Shown one piece after another: positions 1 to 14,400 of a stretch of 64,000 nucleotides of DNA (its first letter is position 1; every line of letters starts with the position of its first letter). This DNA is from Amaranthus tricolor (Eukaryota; Streptophyta; Magnoliopsida; Caryophyllales; Amaranthaceae). The position numbers were made by a program, and so were the translations under genes. The DNA is taken from NCBI RefSeq assembly GCF_026212465.1, contig NC_080057.1, positions 24,392,647-24,456,646 of the forward strand. The letters run 5' to 3'. A model generated the notes under the pieces. The model was given only the letters and a program-made list of their open reading frames with translations. It was not told the origin of the DNA and searched no databases.

Positions 1-379
1 ATATATACCCTGTTATGTAAAATTTTTGAGTTAATTTTATACTTATAAAATATTTGTTTTAAAAATTATTTACATTAAAAATTCTAAAGAAGGTTATAAT
101 ATCAATTTTATTTTTTCATTAGTAGTTTCTATAGATTGTAGAAATGAGATCTTGTATTTATTTTTTCAATTACTATATTCACATAAATAAATTTAATTTT
201 ATTTTTTAATAAATTCAAATAAATTTGTTTTATAATAAAGCTATATTTTATTTTATTTTAAAATAATTGAATGATGTTTTTGAAATGTGTTTAAAAGAGG
301 TAAAAATATTACAAATTTGATCTTGTTTTAAAAATCTTGAAAAAATATTACCGTTTGTACAATTTTTTTGAAAAAATAT

Positions 380-1420
380 TTATTTATAGGTGAAATTACT
401 ATTTAATAATAAAACTACTTTTTAAAGAAAATAGGAATATGAAGTAGATAAGTAGCAATTACAAAATTTGCAAGAGAAATTATAAAGATATAATTATTTT
501 AAAGCTTATAAATAATCTTGAAAAATAATTTTGTTGTATCAAGATATTATTCTCTTTTATTTTGGAAATAATATTGAAAAAATAATACAGGTTTACAAAT
601 TTAGTCACGTTTTATTTTGCTATATCAAAAAGTTATTCTATTTTACCAAGGTAAATAATACAAAAATAATATTGATTACTAAATCTTCTTCTGCACACTA
701 AGTTGTACTATATTAGGAGATGATTTTCACTACAAATTCAGCTGCCACGTCAACATAAAAATGAGCGGGAAAATTTTTTCTTAGAGTCTGACACGTGTCA
801 ATCTTATTTCTTCATTAGTACTTTTTATAGATTATAGATAGATATAGATTATAGATAAATTTTCACTACAAATTCAGCTGCCACGTCAACATAAAAATGA
901 GCGGAAATTTTTTTTTCTTAGAATCTGACACGTGTCAGTCTTGTTTCTTTATTAGTAGTTTTTATAGTTATAGATAGAATATAGATTATAGATTATAAAT
1001 AGATTTTTTTTAAAATTATCTATTTATAGATGACATTACCTATTTAATAATAAGACTACTTTTTAAAGAAAAAATGAATATGAAGTAGATAAGTAGCAAT
1101 GACAGAATTTGCGTCAATATAATTATGAAGATATAATTATTCTAAGCTGGTAAATATTAATCTTGAAAAATAATTTTGCTATATCGAGATATTATTCTCT
1201 TTTATTTGGAAATAATATTGGTTTACAAATTACCAAAGTAAATAATATGGAAATAATACTGATTACCGAATCTTTCTCTGCACTAAATTGTACTGTATTA
1301 GAAAATGATTTTCTCTACAATTCAATAGCCACGTGAGCATAAAAATAAGCGGAAAAATTATCGCTGAGAGTCTGATACTTGTCAGTCCTGTTTCTTCATT
1401 AGTAGTTTTAATAGAATAGA
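380..1420. repeat. Duplicated AT-rich repeat block
   Basis: Two diverged copies of a segment of about 400-450 bp lie in direct orientation with an offset of roughly 620 bp. The first runs about 400-830 and the second about 1040-1415. Both contain 'gaagtagataagtagcaat', then 'gatattattctcttttat', then a block with 'gccacgt' and 'agcgg' that ends in 'attagtagtttt'. A third partial copy of the last block lies at 850-970. The blocks at 789-800 and 926-937 contain the perfect palindrome TGACACGTGTCA. No coding potential is seen. The class of the repeat is unknown; a satellite-like or Helitron-like dispersed repeat is possible. Confidence 0.7.
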
Positions 1421-2151
1421 TAAATAGATTATAGATGGTGAATTTTCCTTCAAAAAAATGTAATCAAAATACTAAGTATTTAGTTAAAATAAGTTGAACA
1501 AGTAAATAAAACAAATCCAAAGTAAAATTATGATCCCGTTATTTATATTTTTTTTGTATTTTTAATTTTTTTATATAAAAAAGTAAAAAATAAAGAAAAT
1601 TACGATTAGTCAATTTTTGATTTGGGATGTTGTGAACAACAAACATCAAAAAGTAAGATTATTTATGAATAATCAATAATAGGGATTATTCACAACAAAT
1701 CATCAAAAAAATAAAATTATTTTCGACAATTTACTTGAACAAAACTAACTTATTATGGTTTAGATAAGTAAACACAACATATTTCCCTTCCAAATCCGTC
1801 AATAATCACCTCTACACTTGACCAATCATGCCAAAACCTCAATCTTCTCCGGTCATATAAACTAAAACAATTCAGCATAACTCCATGTCGGTATATAAAT
1901 AAAAATTTAATAATCCAATTCATGACGAACCCACTCATAATTTCATATACAACAACTCTACCAGTAAATGATACAACCAAGTCTACAACAAAACCTAAAT
2001 TGCTAAGAATGAGAAGTATTATCGATACAAGTTTGATCTATATAGTACTTATGAAATCGACTTCAGATTTCGGACTTTACTGGGAAGATATTAAATTAAA
2101 CTTCCCTTGCGACTTAAAATCATGTAAATTAATAGAATTGCAGGGAAACAC
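1421..2151. other. Intergenic, nothing recognised
   Basis: AT-rich sequence between the repeat block and the NF-YB stop codon. It probably contains the NF-YB 3' UTR and polyadenylation region, since that gene reads leftward. The reading frames on both strands around 1753-2188 are short and show no family resemblance. Confidence 0.5.
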
Positions 2152-5100
2152 CTACTCTGGACCCGGCATTGGAACCATCAGATGCTGAGCCTGCAGTCAC
2201 AAACGTTCACACGACAATCAATCAGTGCCCACAAAATATCAAACTATCGAGACTAGCAAGGAAATGTGAGTCACTATAGAAAAGATGCGTACTCAGCCAA
2301 TCATTTTTCAGAATCAAGGAGCTTATATTGCAAATCTCAAATTCTAATAGTGCGTAAATGCCAAACTAAAATAGAGACAGATGATAGAGCTTTCCACACA
2401 AACTAAGAACATCTTTTATCTATAGATTTGTAATCCATATTTTAAAATTGAAATGCCTAAAAATCAACATATACCATGATGAATCACTCATTTTCACATG
2501 AGAAGCTAAGTAGCAGCAACTTTTTCCATGAAAAACGAGAATTTTAGACTTAAGGTCCATCAACAACAAATTTATGAGAAGTATGACAAATGGCTACGAA
2601 AAAGTCAGGGCAAGATATGAGAGAAAAATACTGTGGTAGCCACACACATAAACACAAAGAAGGCAGATTATAAATTAAGAAGGCAGGTCCAATCAAATTA
2701 TAATCATCCTTGATCAACCCATCAAAGTAACCATTTTCTTTTGTCGCAAACCAAACTACACATGGACACTGAGGAATCAAGTGAGATGAAATGATGTCCC
2801 AGGCTAAAAATTGTTTCCATCAAATATTAGAAATGAACAAGATATGCTACATGATTGATCCAAAGTATAGAATTAGATCACCATATAGCATAAAACTAAA
2901 GGTTTTGACCTGCCACACTCACACATAACAATACTGACAATTTCAAGAGAAAACAAAAAATGAACATCCAAATTAAAAAAATATATGATCTCATTAGCAG
3001 AAGAAACAAGCCAAGTAATTCTGCAAAGAAAAGGAACATGTAGACCAAAAGGTCGAGGCCAGTGAAGTGTGTGAAGGCTTAACAAATCAAAATGAGAGGG
3101 AATGAGGTCTAAATGTAAGAAAGAAATAGCCAAATAGGAAAAGCAGAAAGGAGAGGTAAAATTGAGCAAAAGGACAAATAAGACAGGACATTGGAAGGAA
3201 GATAAGTCAATGGGAAAACTTGTTTTATATTGCTTGCTCTCTCAACCTAGCCTATTCATCAAAAGTAAATCTTTGGTCAAATAATAGATTATCATTCAAT
3301 CTACTAGTCTGATGAAATGAAGAAATTCAACCTTTTTTGATAATATATACGCCTTGTCCCATAACTGTTAAAATACATTCCTTTTTCTAGTTACCCCAAA
3401 ATAATTGCAATAACCCTAACCACTCGTAACTCATTGAACCCACCGCTCATATTCTTAAGGTAACAAGATAACGCTAGATTTTGCTAATTCACGTTCCTTC
3501 AATTATTCTCTTTAAAATTTGTTTGCTTATCCCATTTAACCTGCCCATTTAAAGCAAATTGGTATCTATAAACTACAAAATACATCCTACTTTATTGCAC
3601 TGCCTAGTCTCCACAAAAAATAAAAATTACCCAACCTAGAAAATAAAAGAACCACCCATAAATGAAACATTGCAACAGTCTTTGGATGCAGTAAGTTAGA
3701 GAAGACAGAAATATCAATGTAATCTGTGAAGTGCCCTACTAACTTTACTTGAAGCTACTTAAGAGGGCACTCAACGGCCATGAACCCTTCACATCATCAT
3801 CATAAAGGAAGATGCATTTTGATTGATACTAATTCGTTTCAAAAATATACACAAGAAATAGAAACAAATTACACCCCCCCCCCCCGGGCATTATAGTAAC
3901 ATTCATCAAGCTAAAAACTTCTACCCTAGCAATGTTTGTCAAGCTCCTAGATACAGTAACATCAGCGAATAGGCACAAGGGTGAAAATCACATGGGTTTA
4001 TCAACTTAACACCACTTCACCTGCGTGTTCCACAACACCCTGCACCAGTTCTCTCTTTCTACCCTCATATGGTTTCAACCCCTTTTCCCTAATGTTCAAT
4101 TTGAATTCCAGATGAAGCTCCAAATACTTTGCTAAAAGGGTTTATCAATGACATTGCATAAAGGGATTACCATTTCATACCATGACTGCAAGAAAAACCA
4201 AAGTTGCAAGAAATTCAAGGAAAGGAGAAAACTATAAAATATTCCAAAGAGATACATACATAAAGATATGCTGAAATAAGCTCCAAAGAGAAGAAGCATA
4301 TAAATGAGAGGAACACTAATTAGCAAAAACTCAGACACAAGTCGTATGGGAAGGAGAACGGAGGTAAAGATAGGTAGAGCTCAGGGTGCTAGAAAAATCA
4401 TTATGAATCACGTAAGTATAGATAGCATAACAAAATGTGTGGGCAATTGGCATTAAATCTTCCAAAATAAAGATATTGCATAATCGGGAAAAAATTGCAA
4501 AATATTAGAGGAAACGACGTTCAATATTCTGAAAGTCCACCCTTAAAAATCAAAGTCAAAGACTTGATCCAAACAATCAGGTTAGTACAACTAAAACCCA
4601 AACCTTTAGACATGTCAAACTAAAAAAAGATACAACCTTCCAATTAGAGATGTTATAGGCGGAAGGAGGTGTTGGAAAAATGATACATAAGATGGCAATA
4701 CATGATAGTAATGGCTACTTTGACGATGTGGTTCTACTAGTTGATTCCACCAATTAATTCTGTTAGCTGTGTTCTGTAATTCAAGAAGTCTGATAAATTA
4801 TAGCTCATTGCAGAAAGTTAGATCACAAATAGGGGCATGATGTTTTATTAGCGAAGTGTCTATATATTAAAAAAAATATTTATCAGATCCAAATTAACTT
4901 TCCTCTTGCAATTTTTTTGCTTCAACCTTAGTAGCTTTCCCTTATCAAATTCTAGTTAAGCGCACATGCTTGCCTTTTCATGCGCTTAGCTCCATTTGGT
5001 TACTTAGAGTTTTAGTTAGAAGATTACATAGTGTCCTAATTTTTCTCTATAGGTTGGCACTAAACTGTGTCAATTGAATAGCAAAGCAATAGGATCCCAT

Positions 5101-6240
5101 AATTCATCTGCTTCACTTGTTGACAAGCTCACTAACAAACTACAGTTGAAAACTTCATTGCAACCGTGATGTATATACTTTCTAAAAAAGCATGTCTCTG
5201 GAAGAATTGGAAAGAGGGAGAACCATTCAAATTCTGTGCCCACAAATACAGTGACCAATAGTACACACTCTTGGGACAATAACAACCAGAAGAAAAATAC
5301 TATTCAATAAAAAAAAGTACCTGTGAGTTCCCATAGTTCAGAACTTGATGAGATTGATTAAAAGAGCCTTGGTGAGCAAGCTGTAAATTTTTCAATACAA
5401 AAAAAAAATCATAACAAAATAGTGAGCCACTAAGACCAAAAATGCTTGTATATTTTCACCATATCAAGCATCAAACATCAACCTGGACATTTGGAGCAGG
5501 TTGACCACCCATTGTATCCCGTTTGCCCGAGGATTCACCTCCCTTAGCAGACCCCTTAGTATCCCCCTACTCCACAAGCATTAGAGCTAAGTTAACAAAC
5601 CATAAAATATGAAAATATCAAATAAAAGCAAAAGAAAAATCTAAAAATATTAACTTTCACACAGGAAAACCCACCTCCATCTGCAAGAGTGACAATGGCG
5701 CACCAATAATCCAAGAGACAGGAACAAAAAATTAGTTGGTCATTTAATCATGTATATAAATCAATATCACAATAAAAAAGGACGGAAAAATTAAGCTAAG
5801 ATGAATGAATACACCTCTCGATAACGAGTCAGGTAGATCTTAAGGGGCTCGATATAATCTTCAAACCCTAATGTAGCCATAGCCCAAAGCAAATCATCAC
5901 CATTAATAGTCTTTCTCTTCTCTCTCTGACACTTATCACTTGCCCTGCACAAAAATCACAAATTAAATCGACAATCCAATTCAAAGCTAAAACTAAAAAA
6001 TAAAAGAAATCAGAAAACATACTCGCTAGTGATGAAACTAATAAACTCAGACACACATTCCTGAACAGTTTCTTTAGCATCCTTAGCAATTTTTCCATTA
6101 GCAGGTAAAGCTTTCTTCATAATCCGACTAATATTAGCAATCGGAAGATACCTATCCTGCTCCCGAACATTAGAACGAGGACTATGGTCACCACCACTTT
6201 CATGACTTCCACCGCCAGGACTTGAAGGAGCATCCGCCAT
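2152..6240 (-). CDS. NF-YB: Nuclear transcription factor Y subunit B (CCAAT-box histone-fold protein)
   Basis: NF-YB pairs with NF-YC through a histone fold and, with NF-YA, binds CCAAT promoters in the nucleus. The exons on the minus strand are 6023-6240, 5815-5944, 5675-5680 (6-nt microexon ATGGAG), 5483-5566, 5321-5380 and 2152-2190; phases join cleanly and give 178 aa. Residues 1-25 are a Ser/Gly-rich tail. The core is at about 26-116 and includes [40 protein letters not shown] and YLTRYRE. The C-terminal tail ([10 protein letters not shown], then LMVPMPGPE) is typical of the NF-YB1/8/10 group of non-LEC1 proteins, and the length fits (Arabidopsis NF-YB8 is of similar size). The last coding exon has only 13 codons and lies beyond an intron of 3.1 kb. 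That intron contains a run of C at 3873-3885 and otherwise no recognised feature. The start is the first ATG after the 5' UTR intron. Confidence 0.93.
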
Positions 6241-6660
6241 TTTGCAACCAAATCAAACACAACAAAACCCTAACCCTAACCCTAAAAATCGAACAATAAA
6301 AAATCAATTCATAGAAAGCTAAAAGTAAATTCACCGCCATGGACGATTCTTAGAAAGAGAAAGAGGGAGGAAATGGAAAGTTAGAGAGAGAAAGATGAGA
6401 GAGAAAGGAGGAAGTTAAGTAGAAATGGAATTGAAAAAATAAAAAAAATAAAAAAAGGAAAAATAAAAAGAAAAGATTACTTACCAAGAGGATCGTAAGA
6501 TGAATGGAGAGATTGCAGGGGATGAAGAGAGAGAGAATGGAGAAAGAGAAGATCGGACGCTGGAGAAATGATTTGTTTATGAAACGATTCAGATGTGATT
6601 ATTACTTTCTTATCTTCAACTTCTGCATTATCAACACCGTCCATTTTTGAGATAAGTCTG
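6241..6660 (-). promoter_or_regulatory. NF-YB 5' UTR with intron, CT-rich leader and telomere-like repeat
   Basis: On the minus strand a donor CTTG|GTAAGTAATC (junction 6485/6484) and an acceptor TTTTTAG|G (junction 6282/6281) define a likely 5' UTR intron of about 203 bp. The leader upstream of it (about 6360-6560) is CT-rich on the coding strand, as in many plant 5' UTRs. Directly inside the acceptor is a three-unit telomere-like tract (plus strand AACCCTAACCCTAACCCTA, about 6265-6284). Telo-boxes are known elements of promoters and leaders of plant growth and translation genes. The transcription start was not located. Confidence 0.6.
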
Positions 6661-8449
6661 GTCTTTTTTAGAGAGCAAGTATTATTTTGTAGAAGTTATA
6701 TAATATATAATTAGAATAGATATTCGTGCAATGATCAACACTTTATAAATAATAATTTCATTATTTGATTATCTTTTAATAATTTAATATTTGCTTTTAA
6801 TTTCCTGTCAGCATCTCAATATGAAATATTTATAAGAAATTATAAGGAAAAATAAAAGGTAATATATTAAAGTAAATTAAGAGAAAATGTTGAATTATTA
6901 AAAATAATCTAATGGTGGGATCATTCATATCGAAGGGGCGAAAAATTGGATTATCTATATCACTTTTTATTGATATTAATATTAATATTAATAGAAGTAT
7001 TAATATATAAAAACATGATTTTTAAGGAACGCACATCTATGGGTGTGCACCGGTCCAAACCCGGACCAGACCAGCTAGAACCTATTCGACCAAAAGATCA
7101 GGTTTTTGAATATACTAAGACCGAAGATCGGGCCGGTCCGATCCGATCCGAATGTAGACCGATTAGACCAGAAACAATTTATGATACCAAAAATAAATTA
7201 AAAATGGAAGACTTAAAAATAATTTAACAAATTAATTATAAAATTAAAATATTTGAGTTAAAAAAAATTTTACATATAAAACCTTTTAAATAAATATATA
7301 CATAAAAATTGTAATATATTATTCCTCTTTAAAATTACTTTTATATATTCGGTTTAACCCGAACTTTTTCAGGCTAAGACCAAAAACCCGAAATAAAGAA
7401 TAAGTAAAATCCGAAGCCCGTACCAAATACAAGCGGTCTGATTTCGATTTAGGTCCGATCTCAACCGATTTCGATTCGGACCGTCAATCCAATCTAATTT
7501 TGCATACCCTTACCGACCTACACACATCTATACTAGTACACTAGTATTTTGATTTCACCTCTACCTAAAGGCCTCTTATATACATGCCTAATGAATATCG
7601 TTAGGGGAACTCATGAGAAATATTGGAATTTTAAAGAACTTGATAGTTATGAAAGATAATATACTCCCCAATCCCTAGAAAACAGTAATGAGAAAGTGAG
7701 TTATTTAAAAAAAGTTAAATATTAATAATAAATGAAAAAAGATTGAAATTTGTAAATGAAATTTAAAATAGTTGAAATATATGACTAAAAATGATATAAA
7801 ATAAAAAAGATAATCCAAAATGAAAAATAATGCTAAATGAGAAGAACAAAATAAAAAAGTACCGTCATCAACTTTAGCTAAGTGGAAAGTATTTCATAAA
7901 TAGTTGATTTATAGATTGTTAGCTTGAATGACTGATATGTATAACACATTTTACTTGGTGCAAATCCGCAACACTCATTAATATGTAGAATTACGATCGT
8001 GAATGACGTTCCATCGGTAGGGAAAGAGAGTCACTTATCGACACTACTAACAATTGCGTTGGATGAGTTGCCACCACAAATTGAATCATTAAGAGCATCA
8101 TGTAAAGTACTACGTTTACAAGTTACAATCTTTGCTGTTTGAGACCTACTTTCGGCGAAATGAAAACCTATTCAACCTTGCTATTGGTATGCCTATTTTC
8201 AATGAATTGCGTAAACTTCAACAATACACACTTGTAACCGCATTGCGGAAGAGGGTATATGCACAAAGTTAAGCACAAACCTACTTCACAAAAACGTCCA
8301 TACCTAAACGATTTACAACCTAACGTTAGAACCCTTGTTTGCATTAAAGACGTGCACTGAAATCTTATCGATCTCTAGTCTAAGCAAAATTTTGAACCAT
8401 AGAGAAGAATATACCCAAAAAAGAATCAAAAGAAGAGTAATAAGAAAAT
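6661..8449. other. Intergenic between NF-YB promoter and RLK 3' end
   Basis: This stretch holds the NF-YB upstream region and the 3' flank of the receptor kinase. A probable non-autonomous DNA transposon relic spans about 7035-7525. It starts with 'gggtgtgcaccggtcc', ends with 'gcatacccttaccgacc', and both flanks contain 'cacatctat'. The rest is AT-rich without a recognised gene. Confidence 0.5.
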
Positions 8450-11400
8450 CTATCGCGGTAAAGGCGTAGAAATGGAATCGTCTATAGCCAACTGACTATC
8501 AGTCGGAGCCAAGGAGCCCATTTGGATGGAAGAATGCAAGGAGTGTCGAGAGATATTATCGGAGTTGCCTTCTCTAATTCCTTGAGCTTCCTTCTGAATC
8601 ATGATAGCGTCTTGAATTTCTTTAAGTACTTCAGATATTGAAGGTCTCATATGGCCGTGTGCTTGGACGCACATAAGAGCCTTCTCCGCTATCTTCCACA
8701 TTGATTGTATGTCATATTCATCTCGAAGAGAGGGATCAATTATTCCTTGAATGTCTCCGCTCTCAATGTGCAGCTTCGCCTAAAGGGTAGTATAGTAGTT
8801 AGAACAAAAAATTAAGATCACGATCGAAAAAACGAAATCAGTTTGAATAGCTATTCAAACTAGAAATGAACTTTGTGCATTAAATTGTTCAAGTCGACAA
8901 AGTTAGACAATACACGAGGGGTTCTGATAGACCACAATAACGGGCCAAGCTACAAGGTATAAGTTTGAAGGAGTATTATTGAATCGGTTTACAAATTATC
9001 CGGGTGTCCCATGTATTATGGACACATTCTTAACAAGATATAATTGTGAAGGGGCAGGTCGATCACACCAGTGCACGGACAAGTATGTCCGCTCATTCAT
9101 CTTTAACATGCGCATATTACCTACTCGATATTTACCCCATTTTGCGTAATGTCAAAAATAAAAAATTCCAAACAAGGGTACATGAAATTTTCACTGGACT
9201 TACCCATTGAACTATGTTCCGGCAGTTAGCACCAAAGTTTACATTAGATATCGCTTCCTGCCCTGATATTAGCTCCAGCAGAATGACACCAAAGCTATAC
9301 ACATCGCTTTTGTCGGTCAACTGCTGTGAGATATAATACCTGCAGATTAACGGACAACCAAATCATAGGGTCGTACGTCAAAATACATTTTCTCGAGTAG
9401 AAGAGATTTTGTCCGAGCATAGAGGCTTTCTCATATAAGTAAAAGATACACTAAATTAAATCTAATCTATTTATCAAAAACCAAATAATCTTACTCGGGA
9501 TCGAGATATCCCACAGTGCCTCGGACAATGCTCGATACGTGCGAAGCTCCATCTACGGCAAGTTTTGAGAGACCAAAATCTGAAACTTTAGCCCTCATGT
9601 TCTTGTCCAATAAAATGTTACTGGTTTTTAAATCTCGATGTATGATTGACGGCACACAGCCATTGTGAAGATATTCAATTCCTGATATACAAATGAGAAT
9701 AACATCAATCCCAACTAAAGGTGTTCAACGGGCTGGGCCCCATTTAGAGCCTTTATCCGGCCCGTTTTTACAAGGGTTGGACCAAAAATGGGCTCTACTA
9801 CAATTAAAATAGAGCAGGCTATAAAAGGGCCAAATCAAGGCAGGCAATGGGCCATTTTAAATAGAAAAAACAAGCTCTACTATAATTATTATAAATGACA
9901 ATGCCAATGAGGATTATTAACGTATCTACAATTTAATTAATATAAAAAATAATTTATTTATTATAAATTAATAAATGGGGATAATAATAATCTCTATTTA
10001 TGAAAATGGGACGGGTCGGGCTTGAAAGCCCATATTAATTTTTAAGGTCCTAATCCAGCCCGACCCATATTTACTTAGCCCCGACCCGTATCTGGCCCAT
10101 TGAACACCCATAGTCCCAACTTTCTATTATATGAATTGTAGCGAATAATTATTGAGAGTATATTTGTCCAAGAATTTATAAACCTCTTGCAGCGTCTTCA
10201 GCAATCTCAAGGCGTTGGATCCAATTTATACCATGCTCTCGCGTTAAAGGACCTAGCAAATGAAAACAAGTGAGGCAATGAAAATTTCACGTTGCATCAA
10301 TTCAACATAGTTATGGGCTCAATTACCATATAGATGCTCCTTGAGAGTTCCGTTGTGCATGAACTCGTAAACTAGAATGCTTTTGCCATCTTCTTGGCAG
10401 TATCCTAGAAATTGCACCAAATTTTTGTGGTGAATCCTTGAAAGGAGAGTCACCTGGCACACATACAATTACAAAAACATACTCGTAAACAAGAAATGAT
10501 CTATCTATAAAAGGGCGGCTCGGTGCACAAAGCATCACGCAAAGAGAGGGTCCGAGGAAGGGTCCCACCAGAAGGAACCCGAATACGAATATGTTAAATA
10601 TTAAAGTACCTCATTTGAGAATTCCCGTTTTCCTTGGAAGGAGTTACTAGTAAGAACTTTGACAGCAATTTCTCTTCCATCTCTTAGTTTACCATAGTAC
10701 ACCACCCCATAACCTCCAGAACCGATTTTTCTTTCAAAATCTTTCGTAGCTTCTTCAAGTTCCGAGAATGTAAAGCAATGAGCAGCTTCTGTAGTAGTGC
10801 TTTCCAAGGGAGAGGGTGGCTTCTGAGATGGCAGGACATTTCCAGGACGGGCTGAAACTTTAAAGTCAGTAGGAAGACAAGTAACAAAAGCTACAGTTTG
10901 TAGTTATGTTACTTGGACTCGGGTACTGATGTTGGATACTGATAAATGTCGAATACGTCTAAATATTCAATTTTACGCCTAAAAAGAAGTGCTTGAGTGC
11001 TATGCCAATGTACGAGGATTAGACACGGGTACGTGAAGCAAAATGAAGAGTCCGAGTAACATAGGTTTGCAGGTAATAAGAAAAGACGGGCAAAAAAGGG
11101 AATCAGGTTAAGAATCAAACCTTGGTCATTACATCTTTTCTCAGGGTTCTTCACCTTGCCCAAGAAATAACAAGACACAATAGTTGCTATAAAAAGCACA
11201 AATGCACCAAGTGTCGAACCAACAATTATGCCGACTTGAGTACTCTTACCGTTCGCTTCACGAAGATTGACATTTCCAGAAAAGCTAAAATAATAATATA
11301 AAAATAATGGGTTATTGCAATAAACCACTTTGCAAGTAGTCATTCCAAAAAAATGCATCAAATACACACAAGAAACAAGGACACAAAGATAGACACTACT

Positions 11401-14400
11401 TACTTTGTAATAACATTTTTAGCAAGGTCTGATGGCCATTTTCCCGATAACTTATTGTTTTGCAAGTACCTACAACCATAAAGTTCGTTCGTTAATGAAG
11501 TACGACAAAGTATGTATAAAAGAACTTCTAACGATAAATTCATTCAAAATTTAGATATTCAAGCATGGACTATGGAGCGTACAGTTCTCTTAAATTTTGC
11601 AGCTGACCCAAGGATGATGGAACTGAACCCGTCAACTGGTTGTTCTCCAAGTGACTACAATACAAAAAAACATAAGTAAAAACTCAATTTAAATATTTAC
11701 TAGAAGCGATTCCATTAGGCTTACATTATTTTCAAGTTTGGGCAGCCTCTAAAATCAGGAATCGATCCGGTCAGTAAATTCCCATCAAGCCATCTGCAAT
11801 CATTGTAGCAACTATTCACAAATGCAACTTTTTCAACACAATTTGACAATTGAAAAGAAATCAACAAACTTACAACTCAATCAAACCGCTCAAGTTCGTC
11901 AGCTCGGAAGGTATATCTCCGGTCAAATTTTTCTTGGATAAATGACTGCAAGTAAAATTAAGATCCCATCATAAAATAGAATTAAGTTAAACACAGATGC
12001 ACCAGGAACTAAATCCCCTTTGAGGCATTAAGAAAGAGGGAGGATTTAAATATAAGGGGGACCATCATCATCATCATCATCATACCCGGTGTATCCCGCT
12101 CATAGAAAACTATGATCAGGGTCTAGGGAGGGAAAGAAGGCAACAACTCATACCCATTAAGGAGATATAAAGGGGACCAGGGTAGTAAAATTAAGGAGAT
12201 AGGCATCAAGAGGAAGGATTTACATAAAAAGAGACCGTCATCATCATACCCAGTGTATCCCGCTCATAGAAAACTATGATCAGGGTATGGGGGAGGGAAG
12301 GAAGACGGCAACTCATACCATAGAGGAGGTATAAAGGGGACCAGGGTAGTGAAATAAAGGAGATATAAAGCAGATATAAGGGGGACCGGGGTAGTAAAAT
12401 GAAGAAGTAAAAGTACACCTACATAGCAGTTACAAGTGGCTGAGGATCTGAGCTGCACTTCAACCATGACCATGGAACAGGCAGGCATGGATCACCACCT
12501 TCTTGAGCCCAATCAGCAGATAAGTAATGTGAAACCAGCGTATTTATAGTAGATCCTGTTACACCGTGCAAGGCTATATCAGATTTGCATCTTGTACACG
12601 AAATAAATAAATGCCGCAAGAGCCTAAGTAAATAATAAATTTTACTAATTTCGAAAAGACCACGTTTTTTCTTGAAGAAGAAAGATACTCAACACCATAT
12701 CTCACTTACCATCCAATGTACCGACATTTTTCTTCACGTACTTATTGATCTCCATTGCGTTCACCAGAGGCCCCAAGTTTGAATCAGGGGTCTTGACAAA
12801 ATCAAAGGACAACACAAATGGAAGGGTCAAGTTCTGAAATCCAGGCTCATAGAGGGTATCTTTTCCTTGAGCGTTTTCAAGGATATTGACAACTGCTTTA
12901 GAATCCAGAGGTGAATCTGGAAGCTCGAGCTTAAATTTCCTTACATCATTAGGACCCAAGTCTTCTATTTCTGCAAAGTATGTAAAAGCCCACCCGCCAC
13001 CAGGAAACCCATCTAAATTCAGACGATATGACAATGTCCCGTTTGTTCCGACTACAGCGGTTTGCATCACTTTCTCTGGTGGTTTATCATTTTTGCTAAC
13101 ATTGACTGGCCTCTTTGTCGATCTAGTCTCAGTGCCAGGAGCAACATCAACTAGATAATTTGGTTTCTTCAACAAGTCAGATTCCCATATTCTATCATAT
13201 GGATCATCGGGATACCTGGAAAAGAAAATCGGATCATATAACTTGTAGGGCTAGAAAGAAAAATAAACCAAACTCGAGCACTTCTAAATATTCAGAACAC
13301 AAAGTCCAACTAAAAAAACTAGCTTATCAATCTTCAACTTTCAACTTAGAAAAAGCTCATAAATCTAATACTTGTTACAAGTACTGCCTCCATTTATTCA
13401 AATTTAAAGCATGCTTGACTTTAGCACCATTTACATATAAAATAAAAGGGTAATAATTTTGTTACTAATAACAATGCAACATTTCCAAATGTCAACTTTT
13501 ACTTATTGAAAATTTTACTTACTGATTCAAACATGAAGAAGTATGGATCATGTTAGGTCTCTCAAACATAACAGGTCAGGTCAAATTTGTATTCGGATCA
13601 TATATAAATGGGTCAAAAACCCTTTGACACAAATCGTTTTGAGTTTTTTAGTTTTATTTTAGGATTTTTAACATTGAATATGTCTTATTATTTAGGCCTT
13701 AATTAAACTTTTAGTTTGAGTTGTTTGTTTTGTATTTATTACGAAAAATAGTAAAATATTGAATGAATCAAATTCATGTTATACTGAATACTAATTGACC
13801 TGACTCGAAATTAAGTCTTTTAATTAAATGGGTCATACAGATTTGTTTAAGTTATAAAATTTTGACCTTAATTAACTTATTTAATAAACAGATCAAGTCG
13901 GGTCAACCCATATACTTAACTGAGTTGAAAGTCTCATCCCAAACCCACTTATTTGGGGTTAGATTCAGCATTCCATGCTTAAATGATGTAGAGCACATAT
14001 AGTTTATTCGTTTAAACTGAAACTAATTAAACAATCAAGAAATACGAATCATGAACAAAACTCGTGCTTATGGTTTATTTGATAAATCAAATGGAGAAGT
14101 TAAGAATATACCTCACAGGATCAGCACTATCGGCGCCAAAATTAATTCTGGCAGATACACTCATGTAATACTGATTTTCGAATTCAGTAATATACATTGA
14201 GCCATTGAACTGTCGAAGCTCAAGCGTAGAGATGAAGGGCTGCCCTGTTGTAGCATTTGACAGACACACACTTATTGTTGGCTCCGCAGCAAGGAATATC
14301 ATTTCAATAACCTCAACAGTGTTAGCATCCGAGATAACAATGGTAGACCAGGGAGTTGCCCCCATCGAAACATCGAACTTCGGATATACATTGTTGTTGT

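Noticed and set aside
3873..3885. Run of 13 C in the NF-YB intron as a possible structural signal
   Set aside because: A single homopolymer of this kind is likely simple slippage or an assembly uncertainty; nothing around it supports a function.
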